From assembly GCA_963753195.1 (NCBI GenBank), contig CAVWBH010000003.1:310001-374000 (forward strand): a DNA stretch of 64,000 nt, read 5' to 3'. The position numbers and the translations under genes are program-made. The notes beneath the pieces are model-generated. The model worked only from the letters and a program-made list of their open reading frames with translations. It was not told where the DNA came from and made no database searches. This document shows positions 35,750 to 44,203 of the stretch, in pieces (positions within the stretch are counted from its first letter, which is position 1; every line of letters starts with the position of its first letter). Source of the DNA: Palsa-504 sp963753195 (lineage in GTDB: Bacteria > Actinomycetota > Actinomycetes > Streptosporangiales > Streptosporangiaceae).

Positions 35750-36151
35750 ATGAGCATCCCAGCCGAACTGCGCTACACGGCCGAGCACGAGTGGGTCTCC
35801 GTCGAGGGCACCCTGGCGTCGGTCGGAATCACCGAGTATGCGGCGCAGCAGCTCGGTGACGTGGTCTACGTGTCCTTGCCGTCGGTCGGCGCCTCGGTCA
35901 CGGCCGGCGAGCCATGCGGTGAGGTCGAGTCGGTCAAGTCCGTCAGCGACCTGTACTCGCCGGTGGACGGCGAGGTCGCCGAGGTCAACGCCGAGCTGGA
36001 AGACGATCCCTCGCTGGTCAACGCCGAGCCGTATAAGGCCGGGTGGATGTTCCGGGTGCAAGTGGCCCAGGACAGCAACGGCGCCGCCGCCCTGCCGACC
36101 GACCTGCTGTCGGCGGCCGAGTACGAGGACCTGACCAAGAGCGCCGACTAG
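35750..36151 (+). CDS. gcvH: Glycine cleavage system H protein
   Basis: Lipoyl carrier of the glycine cleavage complex. The lipoylation site is Lys63 in GEVESVKSVSDLYSP, and YTAEHEWVSVEG opens the domain. 133 aa, normal length. AGGAG before the start overlaps the gcvT end, and only 2 bp separate the genes. Confidence 0.96.
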   Translation: MSIPAELRYTAEHEWVSVEGTLASVGITEYAAQQLGDVVYVSLPSVGASVTAGEPCGEVESVKSVSDLYSPVDGEVAEVNAELEDDPSLVNAEPYKAGWMFRVQVAQDSNGAAALPTDLLSAAEYEDLTKSAD

Positions 36152-36173
36152 CGCTGGCGGCTGGCGCTTGGGG

Positions 36174-36431
36174 CTAGCGCTTGCGGTGGCGCAGGAGGAG
36201 CAGGATGGTCAGGCTCACCACGATCGCGGCCGTGGCGGCGCCCGCCATGAGCGGGTCGATCTGGCCGGCCCGCTCGCGAAGCTGGAGCCTGGCCCGCTCG
36301 ACGTTCTTCTTCGGGCTCACCCGGTCGGAGATGGCGTCGATGGTGCGTGCCAGTTCAGCGCGGGTGCGGTCGATGTCCGCCACCAGCGTCTCCTGATTGA
36401 CGGGCTTCGATTCGCTATCCGCGTCAGCCAT
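36174..36431 (-). CDS. DUF3618 membrane protein
   Basis: 85-aa protein with a charged helix (LVADIDRTRAELARTIDAISDRVSPK) matching DUF3618 and one C-terminal membrane span (AGAATAAIVVSLTILLLLR) followed by basic residues. Family function is unknown; members are small envelope proteins of actinomycetes. Convergent with gcvH. Confidence 0.85.
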   Translation of the reverse strand: MADADSESKPVNQETLVADIDRTRAELARTIDAISDRVSPKKNVERARLQLRERAGQIDPLMAGAATAAIVVSLTILLLLRHRKR

Positions 36432-36586
36432 TGCGTGCTCCGTTCCCGGCTCCGTTCCGGCCAGGCTTGCCCCCGGTCAGGCAGGTTCTGGTCAGCGCGC
36501 CTATTTTGGCATACCTGCGGGGCCATGACGCCGCCTGGTGCCCGCGTGGCGCGAGTCATCGCTATGGTGCCCAGCGTGGCGCGGGG

Positions 36587-37810
36587 TCATACTTCGGCGA
36601 GACGCTGGGCGAGGAACCGGCGCTCGGCCGCGGTGCGGGCCAGATCCAGCGCACGCTGGTACGCGGCCCGCGCCTCGTCCCGGCGACCGAGCCGCCGCAG
36701 CAGCTCGGCCCGGGTCGAGTGCCAGTACTGGTAGCCCGGCAGGTCCAGTTCCTCCACCAGGGCCAGCGCCGCGGCCGGGCCGTCGGCTTCGGCTACCGCA
36801 ACCGCGCGGTTCAGCTGGACCACCGGGGATCCGGTCCGCTCAGCGAGCGTGCCGTAGAGCACCGCGATCTGCGGCCAGTCGAGCTGATCTTCGGCCTGGA
36901 GCGAGGCAATCGCCGCCTGGATCACGTAGGGCCCGCTGGCGGCCGTTGCGTCGTCGAGGGCCCGGTCGAGCAGTGTCCGGTCGAGTAGGGCCTGGTCGAG
37001 CAGAGCCCGGCCCTCGGCGAGCTGCCGCCAATCCCAGCGGGACCGGTCCTGATCGGGCAGCAGCACCAGGTCCTGACCGTCGAACCTCGCATCGCGGCGC
37101 GAGTCGTGCAGCAGCATCAGCGCCAGCAGGCCGAGCACCTCGGGCTGGCCGGGCAGCACGGCCGCCAGCACGCGGCCGAGCCGGATAGCCTCGGCCGCCA
37201 GGCTCGGCCGGCCGGGATCCCCGTAACCTTCGTTGAAGATGAGGTAAACCACGGCCAGGACCGCGCCGAGACGCCCGGGCAGCTGGGGGCCGGAAGGCAC
37301 GCTGAACGGGATGCCAGCCACCTTGATCTTGGACTTAGCCCGGGTCAGCCGGCGTTTCATCGTCTCGGGCGGGACGAGGAACGCCCGCGCGATCTCCTCG
37401 GTGGCCAGGCCGCCCACGGCGCGCAGCGTCAGTGCGACCTGAGCCTCGGTGGCCAGGGCCGGGTGGCAGCACATGAAGATGAGCTCGAGCCGCTCGTCAG
37501 GGATCACTGTGGCCTCCGCGGCGTCTGGGGCGTCGAGGTCCGCCGCCAGCAGCCGGAGCTTGGCGGCCAGGACGCGGTCCCGGCGCAGCCGGTCGATGGC
37601 GCGGTGGCGGGCCGTGGTGACCAGCCAGGCGGCAGGGTTGGCGGGCACCCCGTCCGACGGCCAGCGGCGCGCCGCGATCGCGAACGCCTCCGCGGCGGCG
37701 TCCTCGGCGAGGTCGAAATCGCCGAGGTAACCGATCAGCGAGGCCAGCAGCCGGCCCCACTCGTCGCGGAAGACCTGTTCGATCAGGGGTGCTCCCCCCG
37801 CCTGGTTCAA
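36587..37810 (-). CDS. ECF42-type RNA polymerase sigma factor with C-terminal extension
   Basis: 407-aa extracytoplasmic-function sigma factor. Region 2 is DLAEDAAAEAFAIAARRWP to TTARHRAIDRLRRDR (residues 30-80); region 4 is LRAVGGLATEEIARAFLVP followed by MKRRLTRAKSKI near 145-165; the remaining 240 residues are the helical (DUF6596/TPR-like) extension of ECF42, ending ARAAYQRALDLARTAAERRFLAQRL. It starts with TTG 37810 inside the stop of the YCII gene (TTGA overlap). ECF42 members are controlled through their DGPF partner or extension, without a classical anti-sigma factor. Confidence 0.92.
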   Translation of the reverse strand: MNQAGGAPLIEQVFRDEWGRLLASLIGYLGDFDLAEDAAAEAFAIAARRWPSDGVPANPAAWLVTTARHRAIDRLRRDRVLAAKLRLLAADLDAPDAAEATVIPDERLELIFMCCHPALATEAQVALTLRAVGGLATEEIARAFLVPPETMKRRLTRAKSKIKVAGIPFSVPSGPQLPGRLGAVLAVVYLIFNEGYGDPGRPSLAAEAIRLGRVLAAVLPGQPEVLGLLALMLLHDSRRDARFDGQDLVLLPDQDRSRWDWRQLAEGRALLDQALLDRTLLDRALDDATAASGPYVIQAAIASLQAEDQLDWPQIAVLYGTLAERTGSPVVQLNRAVAVAEADGPAAALALVEELDLPGYQYWHSTRAELLRRLGRRDEARAAYQRALDLARTAAERRFLAQRLAEV

Positions 37811-38151
37811 GACTGGCCGGTCACGACCGGCCGGATCTCCACCGAACCGCCGAGGCGGACCGCGGGAATCCGGGCCGCGATCTCGGTGGCCCGGTCGAGG
37901 TCATCGGCCTCCAGCAGGTAGAAACCGCCGAAGACCTCCTTGGTGTCGGCGAACGGGCCATCGGTAATGAGCAGCTGGTCGTCCTGGGCCCGGACGGTGG
38001 TCGCGGTCTCCACCGGATGCAGCGCGGCGCCACCGATGATGCCCGGGACGTCCCGCAGCGCCATGTACTCGCGGTGCACGGCCTCCTGCTCCGGCGCGGC
38101 GAGCGCCTCCTGCGCTCCGGGCTTGGTGTAGATCAGCAAGGCGTACTGCAT
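37807..38151 (-). CDS. YCII/DGPF-domain protein
   Basis: 114 aa, a ferredoxin-like YCII protein with the hallmark ITDGPFADTKEVFGGFYLLE near residues 68-87 and MQYALLIYTKP at the start. It lies upstream of and overlaps the ECF42 sigma gene, the defining context of that sigma group, where the DGPF protein is thought to be both target and modulator. Confidence 0.92.
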   Translation of the reverse strand: MQYALLIYTKPGAQEALAAPEQEAVHREYMALRDVPGIIGGAALHPVETATTVRAQDDQLLITDGPFADTKEVFGGFYLLEADDLDRATEIAARIPAVRLGGSVEIRPVVTGQS

Positions 38152-38423
38152 GACCGGCTCCTTCCCTGGTGCCCCCGAGGGGGATCTTCTCGCGACGATG
38201 ACGAACGAGGTCCGCCCGGGGGGACATTGACGATTATCTCGAGCCGTTCGGGGGCACCGGCGTGAGCGTCATGAGCACAGTGGCCGGTCCGCATCCGAGC
38301 TGATGTCGCACAGCGCCAGAAGATGGGGTAACTGCCCCATGTGCCACCAGCCGATCTCCGGCCATGCTCGTAAGCAGCCAGCGGGCACGCCGGCTGGCTG
38401 AGGAGAGCGGACGAGGAGACGAT

Positions 38424-38789
38424 GTGGCAGGCAAAGCCGTAATCAGCCTTACCACCGGCCTGGAAGACCCGGAGAAGGTGACCGTGGCCTTCCTGGTCGC
38501 CGTGGCGGCGGCCGAACAGGGGCGCCCAACTTTGATGTTCTGTACCAAGGAAGCGGCCCGGCTTGCGCTGGACGGCGTGGCTCAGGGCGTGGCCTGTGAG
38601 GGGTGCCCGTCGCTGCCGGATCTGACGAAGCGGTACGAAGCCGCAGGCGGCCGGTACCTGGTCTGCCCCATTTGCTTCAATGCCAGGCACCTGGACGACG
38701 CGGCCCTGGTGGCGAACGCGTCGCTGGGCGGCACCGTACCGATGTGGGAATGGATCGGCGATGAGCCCGCAACAACATTCAGCTACTGA
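38424..38789 (+). CDS. DsrE-family protein
   Basis: About 121 aa from GTG 38424, which has GAGGAG five to six bases upstream; the open frame to 38364 lacks it. DsrE fold seen as VAGKAVISLTTGLEDPEKVTVAFLVAVAAAEQG in pieces, with MFCTKEAARLAL and two Cys pairs, ACEGC near residue 62 and VCPIC near 83. The Cys may carry sulfur or bind metal. The following gene begins close behind, so they are probably co-transcribed. Confidence 0.78.
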   Translation: MAGKAVISLTTGLEDPEKVTVAFLVAVAAAEQGRPTLMFCTKEAARLALDGVAQGVACEGCPSLPDLTKRYEAAGGRYLVCPICFNARHLDDAALVANASLGGTVPMWEWIGDEPATTFSY

Positions 38790-38817
38790 CCACGGCACCG
38801 AAGGCCGGGCGGCGACC

Positions 38818-39180
38818 ATGGGTGAGCGCTTCGCCCGTGCGCTGGCGGCCAAGGACCATGCCGCGCTCCGCGGGCTGCTGGCCGACCCGGTCGACTTCCA
38901 GGCGCTGACGCCGCGCCGTCACTGGCAAGCCACCGCGCCCGGGGATGTGGTCGATGAGGTCATTCTCGGCACGTGGTTCGGCGCAGGTGACGACATCGAA
39001 GCGCTGGAGTCGCTATCCAGTGACCGACTGCCAGGTCGGGAGCACGTCAGCTACCTGCTGCGGGTGCGCAATGCCGCCGGAGAGCACCTGGTCGAGCAGC
39101 AGGCGTACTACAACACCGAGGGCGAGCGGATCAGCTGGATGCGGGTCCTCTGCTCGGGTTATCAGAGGCTGCCCGGTTAG
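38818..39180 (+). CDS. NTF2/SnoaL-like protein
   Basis: 120 aa from ATG 38818; ATG 38761 inside the DsrE gene is an alternative start. The pattern RFARALAAKDHAALRGLLADPVDFQALTP followed by alternating strands to YYNTEGERISWMRVLCSGYQ fits the cone-shaped NTF2-like fold. No catalytic residues are recognisable. Its 3' end overlaps the convergent HD-GYP gene by 50 bp. Confidence 0.7.
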   Translation: MGERFARALAAKDHAALRGLLADPVDFQALTPRRHWQATAPGDVVDEVILGTWFGAGDDIEALESLSSDRLPGREHVSYLLRVRNAAGEHLVEQQAYYNTEGERISWMRVLCSGYQRLPG

Positions 39181-40741
39181 GTTCCGGCTCGCCGATGAGG
39201 CCGTGGCTAGCGGCGTACAGACTGGCGAGCGCGCGATTCGTGGTGCCCGTTTTGGTGTAGATGTGCTCGACGTGATGGCTGGCTGTCTTTCTTGAAATGA
39301 CCAGCCGCTCGGCGATCTCCCGGTTCGACAGGCCCCCGGCCAGGAGCCTGAGGACCTCCACCTCACGGCTGGTCAGGCCGTCTGGCCTGGCCCGCCTGCG
39401 GGTTGCGCCGTGCCCGGCGGCGGTGAGCACCGCGGCCACTGCCTCGGCATCGAGCCTGCCGCCCTTGGCCTCGGCCCTCAGCTGCGCGGCGGCCTCGCTG
39501 ACGCCGGACGCCTGGCGGTGCGGTCGCGGCTCGGTCCGTGAGTGGTAATAGTCGGCGGCGGCGAGCAGCCGGCCCTCAGGGCTGATGGCGTTCCCGGACA
39601 GCGCGCGCGGATAGCCGGACCCATCCATGCGCTCGTGGTGCTGGACCGCTATCGCGGCGAGCGGGGCGAGGGCAGGCGAGCAGGTCAGCGTGCGTTCGGT
39701 GAGGTAGGGGTGCAGGCGCACCCGCTCAGTCTCGGCGTAGCTGAGCGGTGCACGCTTGTCCCAGATGGTGTTCGGCACGCCGAGCCGTCCCAGGTCGTGA
39801 ACCAGCCCCGCCAGCCGGACCTGCCGTGCGGCCGGCTCGCTCAGCCCGAAGACGCGCGCAGCTTCTCCCGCGAGATCGGCGACACCACGTGAGTGCCCGA
39901 TGGTGTACGGCGACTTCACGTCGGCGAAGTCCGCGATGGCCTCCAGCGCGGCTTCGACCTGTTCTTCGCCCAGCCGAACGCCGCGGGCCGGTTCCGCCGC
40001 CATGACCGCGTCCCAGGTAGCGGCGTCATCCAGGCCTGTGCATAGCGCCGCCGCCTCGGCGGCGAAGAGGTCCACGATCGCGGGGTCGAACTGGGTTCCC
40101 CGCCGCTGCCGGGCGACCTCGACCGCGGCGTCTGTACCGCCCACACGGTGAAATACCTCGACCACATCGGCGAGCGCCACCAGCCGGGAGGCCAGGAGGA
40201 TCTCCTCGCCCCGGATTCCCTTCGGAACTCCCTTACCGTCCCAGCGCTCGAACGTCTGCTCGATACTGTCGCGAACGCACTGGGCCAAGCCAAGCCGTGC
40301 CGCCAGATTGTCGGCAGCGGTCCAGTGGTTGTCGAGCATCGCCGCCGCGGCCTTGCGGCCCTCGCCCAGGAACGCGACGCTGAGCCTGGTCCGCTCCGCG
40401 GCTGGCCGACCGGCGCCGAGGTGGCGGAGCATGAAGAGGGCCTTGGACGCTCCGGTCGCGAAATCTGTCCGGCGGAAGTCGCTCTTGAACGCCGTGTCGT
40501 CCCCGAACCACTTCGCCTGCTCGTATGCGTCAACATGGCATCCAACCCAGGCAACGAGGGCTGAATAGTAGACAACTTCCCGTTCGGCCTCATCCACGCC
40601 AAGACGCTCGGCCAGCCGGAGCGCGATCAGGCACTGGCGCATTACATGCTCCATCGGCTGACCCATGCCCAGGTCCGTAGCTAGGGACAGGACCGCAAGC
40701 AGCTCAGCCAGCGTCACCCGCACACGAACCGGTTCTGCCAT
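39131..40741 (-). CDS. HD-GYP phosphohydrolase fused to a LuxR-type HTH
   Basis: 536 aa from ATG 40741. An N-terminal HD-like region (residues 1-260) precedes a full HD-GYP domain: GHSRGVADLAGEAARVFG, HDLGRLG near 313 and HHERMDGSGYP near 368. A LuxR-family HTH closes the protein (LTSREVEVLRLLAGGLSNRE near 465, then SRKTASHHVEHIYTKTG). HD-GYP domains hydrolyse cyclic di-GMP in other bacteria, so this may tie nucleotide turnover to DNA binding, although many actinobacterial members are untested. The open frame to 41104 runs through decayed NUDIX sequence and is rejected. Confidence 0.85.
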   Translation of the reverse strand: MAEPVRVRVTLAELLAVLSLATDLGMGQPMEHVMRQCLIALRLAERLGVDEAEREVVYYSALVAWVGCHVDAYEQAKWFGDDTAFKSDFRRTDFATGASKALFMLRHLGAGRPAAERTRLSVAFLGEGRKAAAAMLDNHWTAADNLAARLGLAQCVRDSIEQTFERWDGKGVPKGIRGEEILLASRLVALADVVEVFHRVGGTDAAVEVARQRRGTQFDPAIVDLFAAEAAALCTGLDDAATWDAVMAAEPARGVRLGEEQVEAALEAIADFADVKSPYTIGHSRGVADLAGEAARVFGLSEPAARQVRLAGLVHDLGRLGVPNTIWDKRAPLSYAETERVRLHPYLTERTLTCSPALAPLAAIAVQHHERMDGSGYPRALSGNAISPEGRLLAAADYYHSRTEPRPHRQASGVSEAAAQLRAEAKGGRLDAEAVAAVLTAAGHGATRRRARPDGLTSREVEVLRLLAGGLSNREIAERLVISRKTASHHVEHIYTKTGTTNRALASLYAASHGLIGEPEPNRAASDNPSRGPASS

Positions 40742-40817
40742 GCCACTGAATATAGACAACCTGCTAGGATACTCCGGCGGCACCAGTTTCCACGGCATCG
40801 AAGAGGCATTGGGTACG

Positions 40818-40965
40818 TCATCGCGGCTCGCGGACTGCGATGGCTTCACTCTGCGTGGGCCGGGTGGCCTGTAGGCCGGGGTGCAGGTCGCCGTGCTCGC
40901 CAACCTCATCGGCCGGCAGCCACCATACATCCTCGGTCTCCCACGCGGCCGCGGCTGCTCCGCCC
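40818..40965 (-). pseudogene. Decayed 3' fragment of a NUDIX gene
   Basis: Read on the minus strand, this encodes AAAAAWETEDVWWLPADEV and on to SEAIAVREPR-stop, about 46 residues that match the C-terminus of the intact NUDIX protein at 43001-43519 with about seven changes. Stop codons align (40818 and 43001). The homology ends upstream at the Ala run; no NUDIX box is present. It is a direct repeat flanking the HNH gene. Confidence 0.85.
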
Positions 40966-41010
40966 GGAGCCAGCCCGCAACCACGCCACGATCGACCGAG
41001 CGGCTGTCCC

Positions 41011-42723
41011 TTAGACCGGGTATTCGGCAGGGGTGGTGGTATAGGTACGGCCGGCCGGCGTACGCCAGACCAGGACGCCTGGCTCGGGCTGCTCCAGCCG
41101 CCATCCTTCGGCCTGCTTACACCTATGGTGGTGCCGGCATAGCGGGGCGAGACCGCATTCGCAGGTGAGGCCGCCCTGGTCCCAGGCGATGGTGTGGTCC
41201 ACGTCGCAGCGGGCGGCGGGCCGGCCGCAGCCGGGTGCGGTGCACCGGGCGTTGCGGGCGCGGACCAGGTGCCGGAGTTTGCGGCTGGGCCGGTAACCGG
41301 CCTCGGCCTGGTGGTGATCACAGCTGCCGCGGGCGATCGGGGTCATCGTGATACGCAGCCGGGTGATCCAGTCCTGCGGGCGGATTCCGGGCGGCGGGGG
41401 GTGGCGGCCGGGTACGCAGCCGTGGGCGGCGGCGGTGCCGTCGGGATACAGCGCGGTGACACACCACCGGGTGCGGGGGTCCCGGGCCGCCGCGGCGGCC
41501 AGGTCGCAGGCGTCGGCGGCGTCGACGGTGCCGTACCCGCCGACCTCGGCTGGGGTGGCGGACTGGCCGGTCCACGCGGACCACGGCACAGTGATGGTGA
41601 CCAGCGCGGCCAGACTGGGCCCGGCATCCGCGCCGGGACGGCCGCCGGAGCCGTTGCCACCCGGGCCGCCCGCCGGACCGCTGCCACCCGGGCCGCCGCC
41701 GTTTCCTTCCGGACCGGTGTCCGGCGGCCCGGCCGTGGCTGAAGTCCCAGCCGGGCCGGGGCCAGGCACGGCGAGGCCGGTGTGGCGTTCCTGCAGCAGA
41801 TCCAGGTAGGCCCGGACGCGGAGCTCTTCCAGGGTGCCGGGGATCCCGGCGGCGCGCAGGTCCAGCGCCCGCTGCTCCACATGCTGCCAGGACGCGAGCA
41901 CCTCATCGCAGGGCAGTTCCCGGGCGATCATCCCGGCGTTCCCGGACGGCTCCCGGAACGGCTGCACGTGTGCGTTCCGCCGCCCGGCCGCCTTCCGCCG
42001 CGCCGCCGCCTCGGGATCCAGCTCCAGGACCAGCCGGTGCGCAGCCGACCGCAGCTTCCCGAACGTCAGCGACCCCGCCGTCCCGGCCAGCGCCGCATCA
42101 GCGGCGGCGGCATCCTCGGCGGACAGGATCTGGGTCTCCTCTTCGATAATCCGCAGATGCACCGGGTGCAGCAGGCCGGCGAACAGGGCAGCCAGGCACC
42201 GCGGCAGCCTAGCGGCCACGGCGGTGGCGTAGTCCAGCTGCACTGCCGCGGAGCGGGACGTCAGGTGCAGTTCGCACGCCAGCTGGTCGGCGGCGAACTC
42301 GGCCCCGGCGACCTCACCACCCCACCGGGCCGCGAACTCCGCGACCGCGGTCAGCGCGTACCACGCGACCCGGGATTCCAGCCGCCGGACCGCCGCGATG
42401 ACCCCGATCAGCTGATCATCGGACAGCGTGCCCACTCCTGGCCCGTCCGGGCCGGTGACCGCGTCGATGATGGTGGCCAGCAGCGGATCCGGCGGCATCT
42501 CCGCCGCCGGCCCGCACTGCGCGAACCGGTCCGCATCAAACGACCCGGCCGGCACAGACAAGAACAAGCCCTGCGACCCGGCATCCGGATAGACCGCCCC
42601 GGGATCCCCGATGCCGGGCAGGTCAGGCTCCGGCCACTCGGGCGGCGGGTAGCCGCCGGGTTCCTGGCTGTCGCCAGGGTCGCCGCTGTCGTCGGCTGGG
42701 CTGGTGGATGGGTCCGGGAGCAC
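41011..42723 (-). CDS. DUF222 / HNH endonuclease (REP13E12-like)
   Basis: 570 aa: an N-terminal DUF222 region (RFAQCG ... LESRVAWYALTAVAEFA, residues 60-300), a Gly/Pro/Ala-rich linker near 320-375, and a C-terminal HNH nuclease, CTAPGCGRPAARCDVDHTI followed by LCRHHHRCKQAEGW near 510-555. This is the multi-copy actinobacterial family typified by mycobacterial REP13E12, considered mobile or selfish. It is bounded on both sides by NUDIX 3'-end sequence. The start could be internal to the given ATG/GTG. Confidence 0.9.
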   Translation of the reverse strand: MLPDPSTSPADDSGDPGDSQEPGGYPPPEWPEPDLPGIGDPGAVYPDAGSQGLFLSVPAGSFDADRFAQCGPAAEMPPDPLLATIIDAVTGPDGPGVGTLSDDQLIGVIAAVRRLESRVAWYALTAVAEFAARWGGEVAGAEFAADQLACELHLTSRSAAVQLDYATAVAARLPRCLAALFAGLLHPVHLRIIEEETQILSAEDAAAADAALAGTAGSLTFGKLRSAAHRLVLELDPEAAARRKAAGRRNAHVQPFREPSGNAGMIARELPCDEVLASWQHVEQRALDLRAAGIPGTLEELRVRAYLDLLQERHTGLAVPGPGPAGTSATAGPPDTGPEGNGGGPGGSGPAGGPGGNGSGGRPGADAGPSLAALVTITVPWSAWTGQSATPAEVGGYGTVDAADACDLAAAAARDPRTRWCVTALYPDGTAAAHGCVPGRHPPPPGIRPQDWITRLRITMTPIARGSCDHHQAEAGYRPSRKLRHLVRARNARCTAPGCGRPAARCDVDHTIAWDQGGLTCECGLAPLCRHHHRCKQAEGWRLEQPEPGVLVWRTPAGRTYTTTPAEYPV

Positions 42724-43000
42724 GGGCCACGCTCCGTTCGGAAGGAAAGAGCTGGAATCACCCCGTCACTATCAGTTTACCATATACATGCTGCAGAGGG
42801 TTATATTCCGAACCTGTTTTTGAATGACTTTTAACCTCGCGCAGAGAGTGTGCGGGGTAGCGCACAGGCGCGGAGCTGTACCTCCGCGGTCCCATATCCA
42901 TCACAGCCGGAAGCGTGCATGCGAAGGACGGCTGAATTGCGCCCCGGCCTGACCCGAGGGCGGCGAAGCCGGCAGAAGGCTGTCACCGCGCTGGGAGACG

Positions 43001-43519
43001 TCATCGGGGCTCGCGGACTCCGATGGCTTCACTCAGGGTCGGCCAAGTGGCCTGCAGGCCGGGGTGCAGGTCGCCGTGCTCGCCGACCTCTTCGGCCGGC
43101 ACCCAGCGCACATCCTCGGTCTCCCAGGCGGCCGCGGCCGCGATGCTGACGCCCGGAAGGGCGCCTTCGGCGGACTCGAGGCGGACCACGAACGTCCGGT
43201 AGGACCAGCCGCACCCATGCGGGCACGGCGCCTCCAGCTCGGCGGTGACCGTGCCGCCGGCCACGTCGAGCCCGCACGTTTCCTCGCCGGTCTCGCGTAC
43301 CGCGGCCTGCCATGGCGTCTCGCCGACGTCGATCGCGCCGCCGAACGTCGACCAGGTGCCGCCCGCCGCCACGCGCGCCGAACGGTGGCTCAGCAGCACC
43401 CAGGCACGTCCGTCAGGGGTCACCGACCACGGCAGGACGCCGGCCGCGCCACGCGGACCCCAGTGGCGGCCGATCCGGCAGTAACGGAAACGCTCGTCCG
43501 TCATGCCGTGCTCAGACAT
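43001..43519 (-). CDS. NUDIX hydrolase
   Basis: 172 aa from ATG 43519 (AAAGG upstream). The Nudix box is GAIDVGETPWQAAVRETGEE followed by TCGL, near residues 66-90: the catalytic Glu residues are intact, though one extra residue lies before the last Gly compared with the consensus. GVLPWSVTPDGRAWVLLSHR precedes it. Hydrolyses an unknown nucleoside diphosphate derivative. Its last ~48 codons are duplicated at 40818-40965. The longer frame to 43651 would cross the tRNA gene and is rejected. Confidence 0.88.
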   Translation of the reverse strand: MSEHGMTDERFRYCRIGRHWGPRGAAGVLPWSVTPDGRAWVLLSHRSARVAAGGTWSTFGGAIDVGETPWQAAVRETGEETCGLDVAGGTVTAELEAPCPHGCGWSYRTFVVRLESAEGALPGVSIAAAAAWETEDVRWVPAEEVGEHGDLHPGLQATWPTLSEAIGVREPR

Positions 43520-43582
43520 GGCCGCCCGCCTTTCCCAGCTCGCTCCCACCACGTGAGCTGAGCCCACGACGTGGGGAAACAG

Positions 43583-43665
43583 TGCGGGCGGGGGGATTTG
43601 AACCCCCATGGTGTCGCCACCAACAGGACCTAAACCTGCCGCGTCTGCCATTCCGCCACGCCCGC
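43583..43665 (-). tRNA. tRNA-Leu (anticodon UAG)
   Basis: Minus-strand cloverleaf with acceptor GCGGGCG paired to CGCCCGC, D arm, anticodon stem GCAGG/CCTGT with loop TTTAGGT (anticodon TAG), a long variable arm as in class II tRNAs, and a T arm around GGTTCAAATCC. The CCA end is not encoded. Reads CUA and, by wobble, other CUN codons. Confidence 0.95.
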
Positions 43666-43726
43666 CTGCCGCTATCCCGGCCGCTGATAACCACCATCCC
43701 GGCCTTTAAATAACGGTACCGCCCGG

Positions 43727-44203
43727 CTAGGCCCCGATCTCGGCCAGCAGGCGGGCGACGTGACCGGTGGCCTTGACCCCGTACATGGCCTTCTCGATCA
43801 CGCCGTCGGCGTCGATCACGAAGGTGGACCTGATCACGCCGACGGTCGTCTTGCCGTACAGCTTCTTCTCCCCGTAGGCGCCGTAGGCGGCCGCGACGGC
43901 GTGATCGGGGTCGGACAGCAGCGGGAAGGTCAGGGCGTCCCGGTCGCGGAACCTGGCCAGCTTGGCGGGCGGGTCGGGAGAGATGCCGAGCACCTGGGCG
44001 TCGAGGGAGTCGAGGTTGTCGCGGAAGTCGCAGGCTTCCTTGGTGCAGCCCGGCGTCATCGCGGCCGGGTAGAAGTACACGATGACCCGCGTACCGTGCA
44101 GCGAGGACAGCGAGATCGAGTTGCCGTCCGCGTCGGGCAGGGTGAAGCCGGGGGCGCGATCACCCGGCGCGAGTCGCTGGCCGGTCATGGAGTGGTCAGT
44201 CAT
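43727..44203 (-). CDS. bcp: Thiol peroxidase, Bcp/PrxQ type
   Basis: Thioredoxin-dependent peroxidase. Peroxidatic Cys in YPAAMTPGCTKEACDFRD near residue 52, with the second Cys five residues later as in two-Cys PrxQ; GDRAPGFTLPDADGN precedes it. The Pro/Thr/Cys triad and FRDRDALTFPLLSDP are intact. Its ATG overlaps the rdgB stop by 8 bp; ATG 44188 is an alternative. Confidence 0.94.
   Translation of the reverse strand: MTDHSMTGQRLAPGDRAPGFTLPDADGNSISLSSLHGTRVIVYFYPAAMTPGCTKEACDFRDNLDSLDAQVLGISPDPPAKLARFRDRDALTFPLLSDPDHAVAAAYGAYGEKKLYGKTTVGVIRSTFVIDADGVIEKAMYGVKATGHVARLLAEIGA

Noticed and set aside
40742..41104. Longer start for the HD-GYP/LuxR protein
   Set aside because: The added residues read the decayed NUDIX copy in the wrong frame.
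43520..43651. N-terminal extension of the NUDIX protein
   Set aside because: The extension crosses the tRNA-Leu gene; ATG 43519 starts the domain cleanly.
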